Positions 36,179-45,355 of a stretch of 64,000 nucleotides of DNA are shown piece by piece. The translations under genes were made by a program, and so were the position numbers. The DNA is from Brevundimonas vesicularis (lineage in GTDB: Bacteria > Pseudomonadota > Alphaproteobacteria > Caulobacterales > Caulobacteraceae), in the NCBI RefSeq assembly GCF_014204545.1, contig NZ_JACHLJ010000004.1:1-64000 (forward strand), in the 5' to 3' direction. Under the pieces are notes generated by a model. It was not told the DNA's origin. It did not search any database and saw nothing but the letters and a program-made list of their open reading frames with translations. How positions within the stretch are numbered: the first letter of the stretch is position 1; each line of letters begins with the position of its first letter.

Positions 36179-36727
36179 TCAGCAACCGCTGCAAGGGATC
36201 GTTTCGACGGTGCGCGGACGCAGATAGGCCATGCGATTGAACTTGGTCACATAGGGCGCGACTCGGTCGAATGGCGATGTGTAGTCATAAAACGCTTCGG
36301 CGACGATCACCGACTCACCGTTGGCCAACATATCTGAAGGGACCTTGGCCTGTGCGACCGTCAGTTTTGACGTGATCCCTTTTCCAACACTCCAGTCCAC
36401 CTTGTAGGTCGTCGCATTTACACGCGTGACGCTGCTGACGCGTTGGGTCAATGAAGACGAAGAAAACGGCGCCATGATCAAATCGCCGATCGCAAACACG
36501 TCGGACAGGTCGGTTTTGTTTGTGCTGTCGCTTTGGGATACCAGGTCCGCCACCATAGCGGCGACGTGGCCCGTTCTTTTCAGCGCCATATAGCCCTGAC
36601 AAAACTCCACCATGCTGAAATAGAACAAGATCAGGATCGGCGCGAGGAATGCGAATTCCACTGCGGCGATGCCGCGGGTGTCGCGTCCGTACGATCGAAT
36701 GAATGAGGGCATGCGCAATCGCGTCAT
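36179..36727 (-). CDS. TadE/TadG-like pilus minor protein
   Basis: 182 residues. Pseudopilin-like start: basic leader then RGIAAVEFAFLAPILILFYFSMVEF, the TadE hydrophobic helix with its conserved Glu. The remainder is periplasmic and ends in CSGC. TadE-family proteins are minor components of the Flp pilus processed by the prepilin peptidase. ATGA overlap with the upstream TadE-like gene decides the start (a GTG two codons earlier is possible). Lies beside but opposite to pilA and cpaA-H. Confidence 0.85.
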   Translation of the reverse strand: MTRLRMPSFIRSYGRDTRGIAAVEFAFLAPILILFYFSMVEFCQGYMALKRTGHVAAMVADLVSQSDSTNKTDLSDVFAIGDLIMAPFSSSSLTQRVSSVTRVNATTYKVDWSVGKGITSKLTVAQAKVPSDMLANGESVIVAEAFYDYTSPFDRVAPYVTKFNRMAYLRPRTVETIPCSGC

Positions 36728-37263
36728 TGCCACGGTTCATTGCGGAAGACGGTCGTCGCACTCAGCAAGACCTTTCCTGTTCCGATCCGAGATACCGCCT
36801 GGCTTAGAAGAGGCGTAGCGAGAGGGTGTGCATACCAGATGCGAACCAGAATCAGATCACCAGCCTTGCCGCCATTGTAGATGGTCTTTTTGTCATCCAT
36901 GGCGTTGTTGGTGATCGGATCCTCGACAGCCGGCGCGCTGAACTTGGGAATAACTCTCACGTCCACGGTCATTCGACTGTCACAGTCGGATTTGAACACG
37001 ACCATCTTCGAGCAGACCTGAGCTTTGAATTTGGTCTTGTCGAAACCCTGCGCATGGGCCTGGCCGGTGCGAATGAGACGTCCGCTATCCATGGTCGCCG
37101 TTTCAAGCACTGAATCCAGTACAAATACGACGCCCAACTCCAGGATCGAAAAGATCATCAGGAAGAAGGGGATGGCGACCATCGCGAATTCGACGGCGGC
37201 CGACCCTTCTCGCCTCCGCCTGACGAGGCTGGAACGCGACTTCAATGATCTCCGAGCGCGCAT
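36724..37263 (-). CDS. Second TadE/TadG-like pilus minor protein
   Basis: 179 residues with the same layout: Arg/Lys-rich leader, EGSAAVEFAMVAIPFFLMIFSILELGVVFV, then a periplasmic domain with two Cys. The start at 37263 gives the standard short leader; a longer frame would overlap the gene upstream. Eight bases separate it from the CpaC-N-domain gene, and it is coupled to the following TadE-like gene, forming a three-gene pilus operon on the minus strand. Confidence 0.85.
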   Translation of the reverse strand: MRARRSLKSRSSLVRRRREGSAAVEFAMVAIPFFLMIFSILELGVVFVLDSVLETATMDSGRLIRTGQAHAQGFDKTKFKAQVCSKMVVFKSDCDSRMTVDVRVIPKFSAPAVEDPITNNAMDDKKTIYNGGKAGDLILVRIWYAHPLATPLLSQAVSRIGTGKVLLSATTVFRNEPWQ

Positions 37264-37271
37264 GGTTGAAG

Positions 37272-37676
37272 TCAGGGAGCTGAAGGCGCAGCGGATGGCG
37301 AGGAGGATCGGACGCTGGGCGTGCAAGAGGCGCCGCAGGCCATCTCCGTTGCCTGGGCGCCGCGCCAGACCCGAACCGAACCGGTAGAGCCGCCGGTCAC
37401 AACGATCTCGCGTTGGAAGAGAGTGCGGCCTACGCCGTCGACCGCGACGACTTCCGTAACACCATAGCCCTTGCCGACGATGAACATGGTGTTGGCGTCG
37501 ACCAGCGACACATCGGCGATCTGGGGGTTGCCGACGATGATGGAAGCGGCGGCGCCGCGAAGCTGAACGCGCGCCGAGCGATCGATCTCAACGTTCAGCG
37601 CGCCATCTTGGGCGCTGGCGACGACGGGGGCGACGATGAGGGCGGCGGCGATCAGGAAGGACGGGATGCGAGACAT
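37272..37676 (-). CDS. Pilus assembly N-terminal (CpaC-N-like) domain protein
   Basis: 134 residues: signal peptide MSRIPSFLIAAALIVAPVVASAQ, then a domain like the N-terminus of pilus secretin CpaC (LRGAAASIIVGNPQIADVSLVDANTMFIVGKGYGVTEVVAVD), then a Cys-containing Ser-rich tail. It lacks the secretin channel and so is probably a periplasmic accessory of the Flp secretin. First gene of the minus-strand operon with the two TadE-like genes; divergent from pilA across 237 bases. Confidence 0.85.
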   Translation of the reverse strand: MSRIPSFLIAAALIVAPVVASAQDGALNVEIDRSARVQLRGAAASIIVGNPQIADVSLVDANTMFIVGKGYGVTEVVAVDGVGRTLFQREIVVTGGSTGSVRVWRGAQATEMACGASCTPSVRSSSPSAAPSAP

Positions 37677-37776
37677 CGGCGGCTCTGGATAGTGGCGCGT
37701 GCAAACGCGGACGCGCGCATGATGCAGCCGTGATCCTCAACAAAGGCTGAAGCAGGGATATGAGAATTTTCTTTGG

Positions 37777-37807
37777 TAAATCTGCGCGTAACCAAACCTC
37801 GTGACTC
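37777..37807 (+). promoter_or_regulatory. Candidate cell-cycle control sites of pilA
   Basis: TAAA-N7-GTAA (37777-37791) matches the CtrA box (TTAA-N7-TTAA) at six of eight positions, and a GANTC site (GACTC, 37803-37807) follows. pilA of Caulobacter is CtrA-activated. The match is moderate, so this is a candidate only. Confidence 0.4.
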
Positions 37808-37913
37808 AGATTTAACGGGCCTCGTGCATTTTGATCCTGCGTTTGGGGGTCAAGCGGGCTACCGGCTCCCCCCGCCAAGTTGCTCGCTAGACCATTTGAA
37901 AAAGGACCTACCC

Positions 37914-38093
37914 ATGACCAAGTTCATCTCGCGCTTCGCCAAAGACGAATCGGGCGCCACCGCCATCGAATACGGCCTGATCGCTGCTCTGATCGCCGTC
38001 GCCCTTATCACCGTGCTTGGCACCATGAGCGGCAGCCTGAAAAACACCTTCACGAAGGTCAGCACTGAGCTTGATACGGCGAACGCCGGCTAA
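37914..38093 (+). CDS. pilA: Flp-type pilin PilA
   Basis: Major pilin of the Flp/Tad pilus, 59 residues. Leader of 14 residues ending in Gly, then ATAIEYGLIAALIAVALIT, the class IVb prepilin pattern with the conserved Glu and Tyr; cleavage after Gly14 by CpaA is expected. AGGA precedes the ATG; longer in-frame starts are not credible. A strong terminator follows, so pilin is made in excess of the downstream cpa genes. Confidence 0.95.
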   Translation: MTKFISRFAKDESGATAIEYGLIAALIAVALITVLGTMSGSLKNTFTKVSTELDTANAG

Positions 38094-38120
38094 TCGTCAG
38101 ACGTTCAAAGTCGTGAGAAT

Positions 38121-38152
38121 GGGGCCGGGGCTGAAAAGCTCCGGCCCTTTTC
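38121..38152 (+). terminator. Terminator after pilA
   Basis: GGGCCGG-G-GCT, loop GAAA, AGC-T-CCGGCCC, then four T: a long GC stem with one internal mismatch. It separates pilA from cpaA. Confidence 0.85.
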
Positions 38153-38189
38153 TGTGGTCGAAACTCAACATTAAGTCCTGTCGCACAAC

Positions 38190-38717
38190 ATGTCGGTCAT
38201 GGACATTCTGCTGCTCACCCTGCTCGGCGTCTTTCCGGCCCTTGTCATCGTCGGGGGCCTGCACGACCTGCTCACGATGAAGATCCCGAACTGGATCTCG
38301 CTGGCCCTGATCGGCGCCTTCTTCCCTATCGCCTTTCTGATCGGCGCCGCGCCGATGGATGTCGCCATCCATGTCGGCATCGGGTTTGCGGCCCTGCTGG
38401 TCGGCATGGGCATGTTCGCCGCCGGCTGGATCGGCGGAGGCGACGCCAAGCTGCTGGCCGCCAGTTGTCTCTGGATGGGGATGAGCGGCGTCGCGCCCTT
38501 TTTGATCTACACCGGCATCGCGGGCGGCGCCTTCTGCCTGCTGCTGATGACTGCGCGTCAGTATTTTCCGATGGTCGCGCCTTCGGTGTCGCAAGGCTGG
38601 GTCATCAATCTGATGCAGCCCAAGGGCGATATTCCTTACGGCGTCGCCATCGCCATCGGCGCCCTGCTGGCCTTGCCTGAGAGCGGGCTGCTGCTGACGT
38701 TCGCCTCGGGGCGCTGA
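38190..38717 (+). CDS. cpaA: Prepilin peptidase CpaA
   Basis: Inner-membrane aspartic peptidase of family A24, 175 residues, that removes the pilin leader. Both active-site Asp motifs are present: GLHDLLTMKIPN (Asp26) and GGGDAKL (about residue 84). Six or so membrane segments; no methyltransferase domain, as usual in Tad systems. An alternative ATG lies three codons downstream; neither has a strong ribosome binding site. Confidence 0.93.
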   Translation: MSVMDILLLTLLGVFPALVIVGGLHDLLTMKIPNWISLALIGAFFPIAFLIGAAPMDVAIHVGIGFAALLVGMGMFAAGWIGGGDAKLLAASCLWMGMSGVAPFLIYTGIAGGAFCLLLMTARQYFPMVAPSVSQGWVINLMQPKGDIPYGVAIAIGALLALPESGLLLTFASGR

Positions 38718-38835
38718 CGCCCCGTTGACCGGCGTTCGCGGCGCTTAGGAAGCGTTAACCCGCAAGGCCCATGATCGTTAACGGTAGGCGTCGGGGGATG
38801 AATCCGAAACACGGCGCCTGCTGGAGACATTCTGG

Positions 38836-39753
38836 ATGAAGCCCGCCCGCATCGTCGTCATCTGCATCGCCGCCGTCTCGGCCATCGGTCTGGCCCTGGT
38901 GGTCCGAGCCATGGGCTCGTCGTCGAACGAACCCACGACACCTGCCGCCGCCGCTCCCGTCGAAGTCCGTCCGATGGCCAAGGTTCTGGTCGCCGCCAAG
39001 GATCTGGAACCCGGTAAGCGTCTGGTGGAGGCTGATCTGGAATGGAAAGATTGGCCCGTAGACGAGGTCAATCCCGTCTTCATCACCGACGGCTCCACGC
39101 CGGTTCCCGCCAAGCCCGCTGCGGAAAGCGCGACCGCGAAGGCGACGGACGCCGTGAACCGCGTCGCCAAGGCGGCGACGGAGCTGGCCACGACCGGCGC
39201 CAAGTCCGACTACATCGGCTCCGTGGTCCGTGAACCTATTCTGGCTGGCGAGCCGATCGTGTCGCGCAAGATCGTGCGCGCCGGCGACAGCGGTTATCTG
39301 GCCGCCTATTTGGAGCCGGGCATGCGGGCCATGGCCATCGCCGTGACGGTCGAATCCGCGGCCGGCGGGTTCATCCTGCCGGGCGACCGCGTCGATGTGG
39401 TGCTGACCGCCGAAACCAACCGCGACGGCGCCGTCGAGGGCGCGACCAAATCCAAGTTCGCCTCGGGCGTCGTGCTGCAGAACATCAAGGTCCTGGCCAT
39501 TGACCAGGCGACCCGCGTCGGCGACGACGCCCAGGCGGTGGTCGGCGCCACTGCGACCCTGGAAGTGCGGCCGCAGGAATCGGTTCTGCTGGCCCAGGCC
39601 AAGTCCGAGGGCGAACTGTCGCTGTCGCTGCGATCCTATGCCGACACCGCCGGACCATCTGGCGCCACGCGCCGCCCTGTCGCGGCCGTTTCCCAACCCC
39701 AGGCCGTGCGCATCTATCGCGGCGGCGCGCCTGAAGTGGTGGCCGTGCCATGA
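38836..39753 (+). CDS. cpaB: Flp pilus assembly protein CpaB
   Basis: 305 residues: N-terminal membrane anchor (RIVVICIAAVSAIGLALVV), a SAF-like domain starting KVLVAAKDLEPGKRLVEADLEW, and an RcpC/CpaB domain with GMRAMAIAVTVESAAGGFILPGDRVDVV. Helps assemble the secretin in the periplasm. First gene of a tightly packed operon cpaB-cpaC-cpaD-cpaE-cpaF-tadB-tadC. Two TTAAC half-sites stand in its 118-base leader but not in CtrA spacing. Confidence 0.92.
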   Translation: MKPARIVVICIAAVSAIGLALVVRAMGSSSNEPTTPAAAAPVEVRPMAKVLVAAKDLEPGKRLVEADLEWKDWPVDEVNPVFITDGSTPVPAKPAAESATAKATDAVNRVAKAATELATTGAKSDYIGSVVREPILAGEPIVSRKIVRAGDSGYLAAYLEPGMRAMAIAVTVESAAGGFILPGDRVDVVLTAETNRDGAVEGATKSKFASGVVLQNIKVLAIDQATRVGDDAQAVVGATATLEVRPQESVLLAQAKSEGELSLSLRSYADTAGPSGATRRPVAAVSQPQAVRIYRGGAPEVVAVP

Positions 39754-41405
39754 GGACTCAACCGATGCGCCGACCCAAGATGCGCAAGGCCGCCGCCGCC
39801 GCAACCTGCGCGCTGCTCGCCACCCTGGCCGCCGCGCCTGCCGGCGTCGCCCAAACCCGCGCCGCTGTATCGACGGGTGCGGCGCAGCGTCTGATCAACC
39901 TGCCGCGCGGCACCTCGTTCGCGGTGGATCTGCCGGCCGACGCCCGCGACGTCATCGTCTCCAATCCGCAGGTGGCCGAAGCCATGCTGCACTCGCCGCG
40001 CCGCATCACCGTCATCGGCATCGCGCCGGGTGAGACCGACGCCGTCTTCCTGGATGCGGCGGGCCGCACCATCCTGAGCCTGCGGGTTCGGGTGGACGCC
40101 GGCACCAGCGCGCTTCAGGACACGCTGAGCCGCATCGCTCCGGGAGGGCAAATCCACGCGGAAGCCGTCAATGACAGCGTCATCTTAACCGGCGTTGCGG
40201 ATAATCCCGCCCAGGCGGCTCAGGCCGCGCGCGTCGCCGCCGCCTTTGTCTCTGCGCCGGAGAAGGTGATCAACATGATCAGCGTCGCCGGTTCCGACCA
40301 GGTGACGCTGCGGGTGCGCGTGGTGGAGGTGCAACGCAATGCGCTGAAACAGCTTGGCTTCAGCTCCGACATTTTAAAGGGGGCGGGCATCCATTCGTAT
40401 GGCTTCAGCCGCCCCAATACCTATGGCGTCAACGGATCGGCGGCCGGCGGAACGGGTCTGTGCTACGGTCAAAATGGCGGCCGGACCACGAACGTGTCGA
40501 ACTCGAACAGCAGCACCAGCCAGACCAGTTCCGGCGGGGCGTCGGCCACCGGGCAACAGGCGACGAGCGGCTCCTTCCCCTCGACCGTCACCGTGACAGA
40601 TATCAATGGTAACGTTGTCCAGATTCCCGCCACAGCTATCGGTCAATCGACCGTGTCCTCTGGCTCTAGCAACACGATCACTAACGCCATCTCCAACATT
40701 GCGTCGACCGCCTTCCAAACGCTGACGGGCACGAATGCGAGCGGCTGTCTTGAGGCCTTCGAACGCGTGGGATTGGCTCGGACGCTGGCCGAACCCAACC
40801 TGACGTCTGTGAATGGCGAAGCGGCGAACTTCCTGGCCGGCGGCGAGTTTCCGCTGCCAACGGGACGTGACCGGGATGGCAACATCACCGTCATCTACAA
40901 GCCCTATGGCGTGGGCCTGGCCTTCCGACCGGTGGTCATGTCCGGCGGTCGCATCTCCTTGCAGGTGAAGGTCGAGGTTTCAGAACTGACGGCGCAGGGT
41001 GGCTTCACCATCGGCGCCGGTACCCCCTCGTCCATCACTCTGCCGGGTCTGACGGTCCGGCGCAGCGAGAACACCGTGGAGCTGCCATCGGGCGGCTCGA
41101 TGATGATCGCAGGCCTGCTTCAGGAAACCACGCGCCAGACGGTGGACTCTTTGCCGGGTGTCACCAACCTGCCGGTGTTGGGATCCCTGTTCCGCTCGCG
41201 CGACTATCTGATGGGCGAGACCGAACTCGTGGTCATCGTCGAGCCCTATATCGTCAGCCCGACGTCGCCCGATCGGATGCAGACGCCGGCGGACGGCCTG
41301 CGCATGGCCAGCGACAGTCAGACCATCTTCTTTGGCCAGTTGAACCAGGTCTATGGGCTGCCGAATGCGCCCCCGGCCGGTTCGGTCGGCTATGTGATCG
41401 AGTGA
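39750..41405 (+). CDS. cpaC: Pilus secretin CpaC
   Basis: Outer-membrane secretin of the Flp pilus, 551 residues. Signal peptide ending AAPAGVAQ, N-terminal pilus domain (RGTSFAVDLPADARDVIVSNPQVAEAML), a BON-like middle, and the secretin core with ARTLAEPNLTSVNGEAANFLAGGEFPLP and LQETTRQTVDSLPGVTNLPVLGSLF. Residues about 235-330 are a Ser/Thr/Gly/Asn-rich low-complexity insertion with lower GC that interrupts the secretin domain. ATGA overlap with cpaB. Confidence 0.93.
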   Translation: MRTQPMRRPKMRKAAAAATCALLATLAAAPAGVAQTRAAVSTGAAQRLINLPRGTSFAVDLPADARDVIVSNPQVAEAMLHSPRRITVIGIAPGETDAVFLDAAGRTILSLRVRVDAGTSALQDTLSRIAPGGQIHAEAVNDSVILTGVADNPAQAAQAARVAAAFVSAPEKVINMISVAGSDQVTLRVRVVEVQRNALKQLGFSSDILKGAGIHSYGFSRPNTYGVNGSAAGGTGLCYGQNGGRTTNVSNSNSSTSQTSSGGASATGQQATSGSFPSTVTVTDINGNVVQIPATAIGQSTVSSGSSNTITNAISNIASTAFQTLTGTNASGCLEAFERVGLARTLAEPNLTSVNGEAANFLAGGEFPLPTGRDRDGNITVIYKPYGVGLAFRPVVMSGGRISLQVKVEVSELTAQGGFTIGAGTPSSITLPGLTVRRSENTVELPSGGSMMIAGLLQETTRQTVDSLPGVTNLPVLGSLFRSRDYLMGETELVVIVEPYIVSPTSPDRMQTPADGLRMASDSQTIFFGQLNQVYGLPNAPPAGSVGYVIE

Positions 41406-42091
41406 GCACATCCATGACTCGCACCCTGATTGCCACGCTTCTGACGACCACGGCCCTGGCGCTGGGCGCCTGTGTCGGCGGCCCCGCCAGCCTGGGCGGC
41501 GAGCCGCCGCTGACGCCGACCTCGCGCTATCAGCTTCAGGTCGAGCCGGATTTGGACCGGATCGCCCTCGCGGTTCACGACACCGGCTTGTCGCCAGCGC
41601 AGAACGGCGCGCTGCAAGAGTTGGTCAGGCGCTATCGCTACGTCGACGCCGTGCCGATGGTGATCGAAGCCCCAGCCGGAAACGATCCGGTGGCCCTGAA
41701 GATCGCCTATGACATCCAATCAACGCTAACGGCCTACGGCGTCGCGCCGGACCGCATCACCTTGGTCAGCTACGCCGCGCCGGATCCGCGTGCGCCGGTG
41801 GTCGTGGGCTATCAAACAATTCGCGCGGCGGTGCCGCGATGCGGCGCGAACTGGGGCAATCTGAGCCGGACGGGCGATAATCAGTCCTCGTCCAACTTCG
41901 GATGCGCCGTGACGGCCAATCTGGCGGCCCAGATCGAAGATCCGCGCGACATCCAGCGGCCACGCGCCATGACGCCGGCGGACGCCGGGCGCCGGACCGT
42001 AGTGTTCGATGCCTATCGCGCCGGCAAGCCCACGTCGGCCGAGCGTGAAGACCTTATCCGGGAAACCGCCGTGTCCCGTGCGGTGAACTGA
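41402..42091 (+). CDS. cpaD: Pilus assembly lipoprotein CpaD
   Basis: 229 residues. Signal peptide with lipobox LGAC, then the CpaD domain with YDIQSTLTAYGVAPDRI and a conserved CGANWGNLSRTGDNQSSSNFGC region holding two Cys. Outer-membrane lipoprotein thought to pilot the secretin. The GTG at 41402 overlaps the cpaC stop (GTGA); an ATG four codons later (41414) would give a shorter leader and cannot be excluded. Confidence 0.9.
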   Translation: MSTSMTRTLIATLLTTTALALGACVGGPASLGGEPPLTPTSRYQLQVEPDLDRIALAVHDTGLSPAQNGALQELVRRYRYVDAVPMVIEAPAGNDPVALKIAYDIQSTLTAYGVAPDRITLVSYAAPDPRAPVVVGYQTIRAAVPRCGANWGNLSRTGDNQSSSNFGCAVTANLAAQIEDPRDIQRPRAMTPADAGRRTVVFDAYRAGKPTSAEREDLIRETAVSRAVN

Positions 42092-42093
42092 CC

Positions 42094-43680
42094 ATGAGCA
42101 CAGCCCCCGCCCCCCGCGAGTTCGACAGCTTCGACGACGCGTTCGACGTCGATATGGAGTTCGCGCCTCCGGTTGACGACGTTACCGCGCCGCGCAGCCC
42201 GCTTCAGTTTACGCCTGCGGCGTCGGCGATGCCGGCCGCGGCGGCGCCGACGCCGCAATCGCCGCTTCAGGCCGCGCCTCTGGCGCCAGTCCCAGCCGCG
42301 CCGGCCTATACGCCCGACGCCGCCGGCTTCAATCCGGTCGGTGACGTGGTCGCCCAGGCGCAGGCCAGCTTGATGGATACGGGTCTGGCCTTCACCGGTC
42401 TAGTCCCGGCCAGCAACATCGGTGAAGTGTCGGTGCCGCGCATCGCCATCCATGTCTTCGCCGAACGCCAGGACACCCTCGCTTCGGCCGAGCGTGCGGC
42501 GCAGGACCGTCGCCTGTCGCGCGCCACGACCCAGATCCGTGTCGGCGGCGTCGCTGCGGCCGTCGAGACCTATCAGCACGAGCCCACGCCGCCGCTGATC
42601 ATCGTCGAGTGCCTGAAAGACCCCCAGACGCTGTTGTGGGAAGTCGATCAGCTGGCCGAAGTCTGCGACGCCGGCACCAAGGTCGTTGTGATCGGCGCGA
42701 CGAACGACATCATCCTGTTCCGCGAACTGATGCGACGCGGGGTCAGTGAATATCTGGTCGCGCCCTTGCAGCCCCTGCAGCTGATCGCGGCCATCGGCGG
42801 CCTGTTCAACGATCCGGCCCAGCCTTTTGTCGGGCGCACCATCGCCTTCGTCGGCGCGCGGGGCGGGGCCGGGGCCTCGGCCGTGGCGCACAACACCGCC
42901 TATGCGATTTCCGAGCGGATCGGCGCCAACACCGTCATCGTCGACTACGACCTGCCGTTCGGCACCGCCGGCCTGGACTTCAATCAGGATCCGCTGAACG
43001 GCGTCGCAGACGCACTGGGCCAGCCCGACCGGCTGGATTCGACGCTGCTGGACCGGATGATGGTCCGCTGCACCGACAAGCTGAGCCTGTTTGCCGCGCC
43101 CGCCAGTCTGGACACGGACTGGGACATCTCGACCGAGGCGTTCGAGGAGGTCACCAACCAGATCCGCGCCACGGCGCCCTTCGTCGTGTTGGACCTTCCG
43201 CACCTTTGGTCGCCGTGGATGCGCCGCACCCTGATCAGCGCCGACGAGGTGGTGGTCGTGGCGACGCCGGATCTGGCGTCCCTGCGCAACGCCAAGAACA
43301 TGATCGACCTGATCCGTCAGGGCCGCCCCAATGACGCGCCGCCGCGCCTGGTGCTGAACCAGGTCGGCGTGCCCGGACGCCCGGAAATTCCGGCCAAGGA
43401 CTTCGGTGCGGCGCTGGGCGTGCATCCCAGCCTGATCATTCCGTTCGACGCCAAGACTTTTGGCGCCGCCGCCAATAACGGCCAGATGATCCTGGACGCG
43501 GGGGCCAAGACCAAGTCGGCCGAAGCCTTCCAGACCCTGGCCCAGATCGTGTCGCGGCGCGAACTGCCGATGGTGGCGGGACCCAAGGCCAAGCCATCGA
43601 AGGCGGGCAAGGCGGAGAAGACCAAGCCGGCGGACGGGGCGTCGAAATCGCTGTTCGCTAATATGTTCAAGAAGCGCTGA
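42094..43680 (+). CDS. cpaE: Pilus polar localisation ATPase CpaE
   Basis: 528 residues, MinD/ParA-like protein that places the pilus machine at the cell pole. A Pro/Ala-rich N-terminus (1-75), a receiver-like domain (about 105-235), then the P-loop region FVGARGGAGASAVAHNTA near residue 250, which lacks both the signature Lys and the Walker Lys; this degenerate loop is typical of CpaE/TadZ. A Lys/Ala-rich tail ends the protein. Two bases after cpaD. Confidence 0.92.
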   Translation: MSTAPAPREFDSFDDAFDVDMEFAPPVDDVTAPRSPLQFTPAASAMPAAAAPTPQSPLQAAPLAPVPAAPAYTPDAAGFNPVGDVVAQAQASLMDTGLAFTGLVPASNIGEVSVPRIAIHVFAERQDTLASAERAAQDRRLSRATTQIRVGGVAAAVETYQHEPTPPLIIVECLKDPQTLLWEVDQLAEVCDAGTKVVVIGATNDIILFRELMRRGVSEYLVAPLQPLQLIAAIGGLFNDPAQPFVGRTIAFVGARGGAGASAVAHNTAYAISERIGANTVIVDYDLPFGTAGLDFNQDPLNGVADALGQPDRLDSTLLDRMMVRCTDKLSLFAAPASLDTDWDISTEAFEEVTNQIRATAPFVVLDLPHLWSPWMRRTLISADEVVVVATPDLASLRNAKNMIDLIRQGRPNDAPPRLVLNQVGVPGRPEIPAKDFGAALGVHPSLIIPFDAKTFGAAANNGQMILDAGAKTKSAEAFQTLAQIVSRRELPMVAGPKAKPSKAGKAEKTKPADGASKSLFANMFKKR

Positions 43681-43683
43681 CGC

Positions 43684-45351
43684 ATGTTCGGCAAACGCAC
43701 AGGTCAGCCCGGCGCCGCCCCTGCGCCCCTGCGGCCGGCCCCGGCCCCCGCTGCGGCGTCTGCGCCCGGCGGCGAACCTGTGTCCGTGTTCAGCATGCAG
43801 GCGGCCGCCGCGCCGATGGCGGCGGCGACCAACGCATCTGCCTTTGCCTATGCCGACGAGGAACTGGAACCGGCGGCTGACGCCTTCGACCGAGCGTCTG
43901 CCCCGACCCAGCCCGCGCCGGCCGATCGTCTGGACGCCCTGGCTTCGCGTCCCAAGCCCAAGCCTGCCCCTGAGGCTCCGCGTCCCACCGGCAATGTCGC
44001 CGGCACGGGTCCGAAGGCCACGGCGGGTCTTGAACAGCTGAAAAAGGCCCAGGCGGTCGCCGAGATCGTCCGCGAACAGAGCGACTATTATCACGCCACG
44101 AAGACGACGATCTTCAATGCGTTGATGAACACCATCGACCTGGCCCAGCTGGCGCATCTGGACCAGAAGGCCGCGTCGGAAGAGATCCGCGACATCGTCG
44201 CCGAACTGGTGGCGATCAAGAACGTCTCCATGTCGGTCGCCGAACAGGAGCATCTGGTTCAGGACATCGTCAACGACGTCCTGGGCTATGGTCCGCTGGA
44301 GCCGCTGCTCAGCCGCGACGACATCGCCGACATCATGGTCAATGGCGCAGGCCGCGTCTTCATCGAGGTCGCGGGTAAGGTCCAGCTGACCAATGTCCGT
44401 TTCCGCGACAATACCCAGCTGATGAACATCTGCCAGCGGATCGTGAGCCAGGTCGGCCGCCGCGTGGACGAGTCGAGCCCCATCTGCGACGCCCGTCTGC
44501 CGGACGGCTCGCGCGTCAACGTCATCGCTCCGCCGCTGGCCATCGACGGCCCGACGCTGACGATCCGGAAGTTCAAGAAAGACAAGCTGACGATGAAGAA
44601 TCTGGTGGAGTACGCCTCCATCAGTCCCGAGGGCGCGCGGGTGCTGGGCGTCATCGGCGCGTCGCGATGCAATCTGGTCATCTCGGGCGGCACCGGCTCG
44701 GGCAAGACGACCCTGCTGAACACCCTGACGGCCTTCATCGACCCGACCGAGCGGGTCATCACCTGCGAGGACGCCGCCGAACTGCAACTGCAGCAGCCGC
44801 ACGTGGTGCGTCTGGAAACCCGCCCGCCGAACCTGGAAGGCCAGGGCACGATCACGATGCGGGACCTGGTCAAAAACTGCCTGCGGATGCGTCCCGAGCG
44901 GATCATCGTCGGCGAGGTGCGCGGACCCGAGGCGTTCGACCTGTTGCAGGCCATGAACACGGGCCACGACGGCTCCATGGGCACGCTGCACGCCAACAGT
45001 CCGCGCGAGGCCATCAGCCGGATGGAGTCCATGATCACCATGGGCGGCTACGGCCTGCCGTCCAAGACGATCCGCGAGATGATCGTCGGCTCGGTCGACG
45101 TCATCATCCAGGCCGCCCGCCTGCGCGACGGCTCGCGCCGCATCACTCACATCACCGAGGTCGTGGGCCTGGAAGGCGATGTGATCGTGACGCAGGACCT
45201 GTTCGTCTACGACATCACCGGCGAGGACGAGAACGGCAAGATCATCGGCCGTCACCGCTCGACCGGCATCGCCCGTCCCCGCTTCTGGGACCGGGCGCGC
45301 TATTACGGGCTGGAGCGCGAGCTGGCTGACGCCCTGGACGCGGCGGAGTAG
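43684..45351 (+). CDS. cpaF: Pilus assembly ATPase CpaF (TadA)
   Basis: Hexameric secretion ATPase powering pilin polymerisation and retraction, 555 residues. A Pro/Ala-rich N-terminal extension of about 115 residues precedes the core. Walker A SGGTGSGKTTLL near residue 335, Asp box TCEDAAELQL, Walker B with MRPERIIVGEVRG, and His box TGHDGSMGTLHANSP. Lies three bases after cpaE. Confidence 0.95.
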   Translation: MFGKRTGQPGAAPAPLRPAPAPAAASAPGGEPVSVFSMQAAAAPMAAATNASAFAYADEELEPAADAFDRASAPTQPAPADRLDALASRPKPKPAPEAPRPTGNVAGTGPKATAGLEQLKKAQAVAEIVREQSDYYHATKTTIFNALMNTIDLAQLAHLDQKAASEEIRDIVAELVAIKNVSMSVAEQEHLVQDIVNDVLGYGPLEPLLSRDDIADIMVNGAGRVFIEVAGKVQLTNVRFRDNTQLMNICQRIVSQVGRRVDESSPICDARLPDGSRVNVIAPPLAIDGPTLTIRKFKKDKLTMKNLVEYASISPEGARVLGVIGASRCNLVISGGTGSGKTTLLNTLTAFIDPTERVITCEDAAELQLQQPHVVRLETRPPNLEGQGTITMRDLVKNCLRMRPERIIVGEVRGPEAFDLLQAMNTGHDGSMGTLHANSPREAISRMESMITMGGYGLPSKTIREMIVGSVDVIIQAARLRDGSRRITHITEVVGLEGDVIVTQDLFVYDITGEDENGKIIGRHRSTGIARPRFWDRARYYGLERELADALDAAE

Positions 45352-45355
45352 GACG

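Noticed and set aside
38745..38790. CtrA site before cpaB
   Set aside because: Two TTAAC half-sites are present but none has the 7-base spacing to a second half with a fair match.
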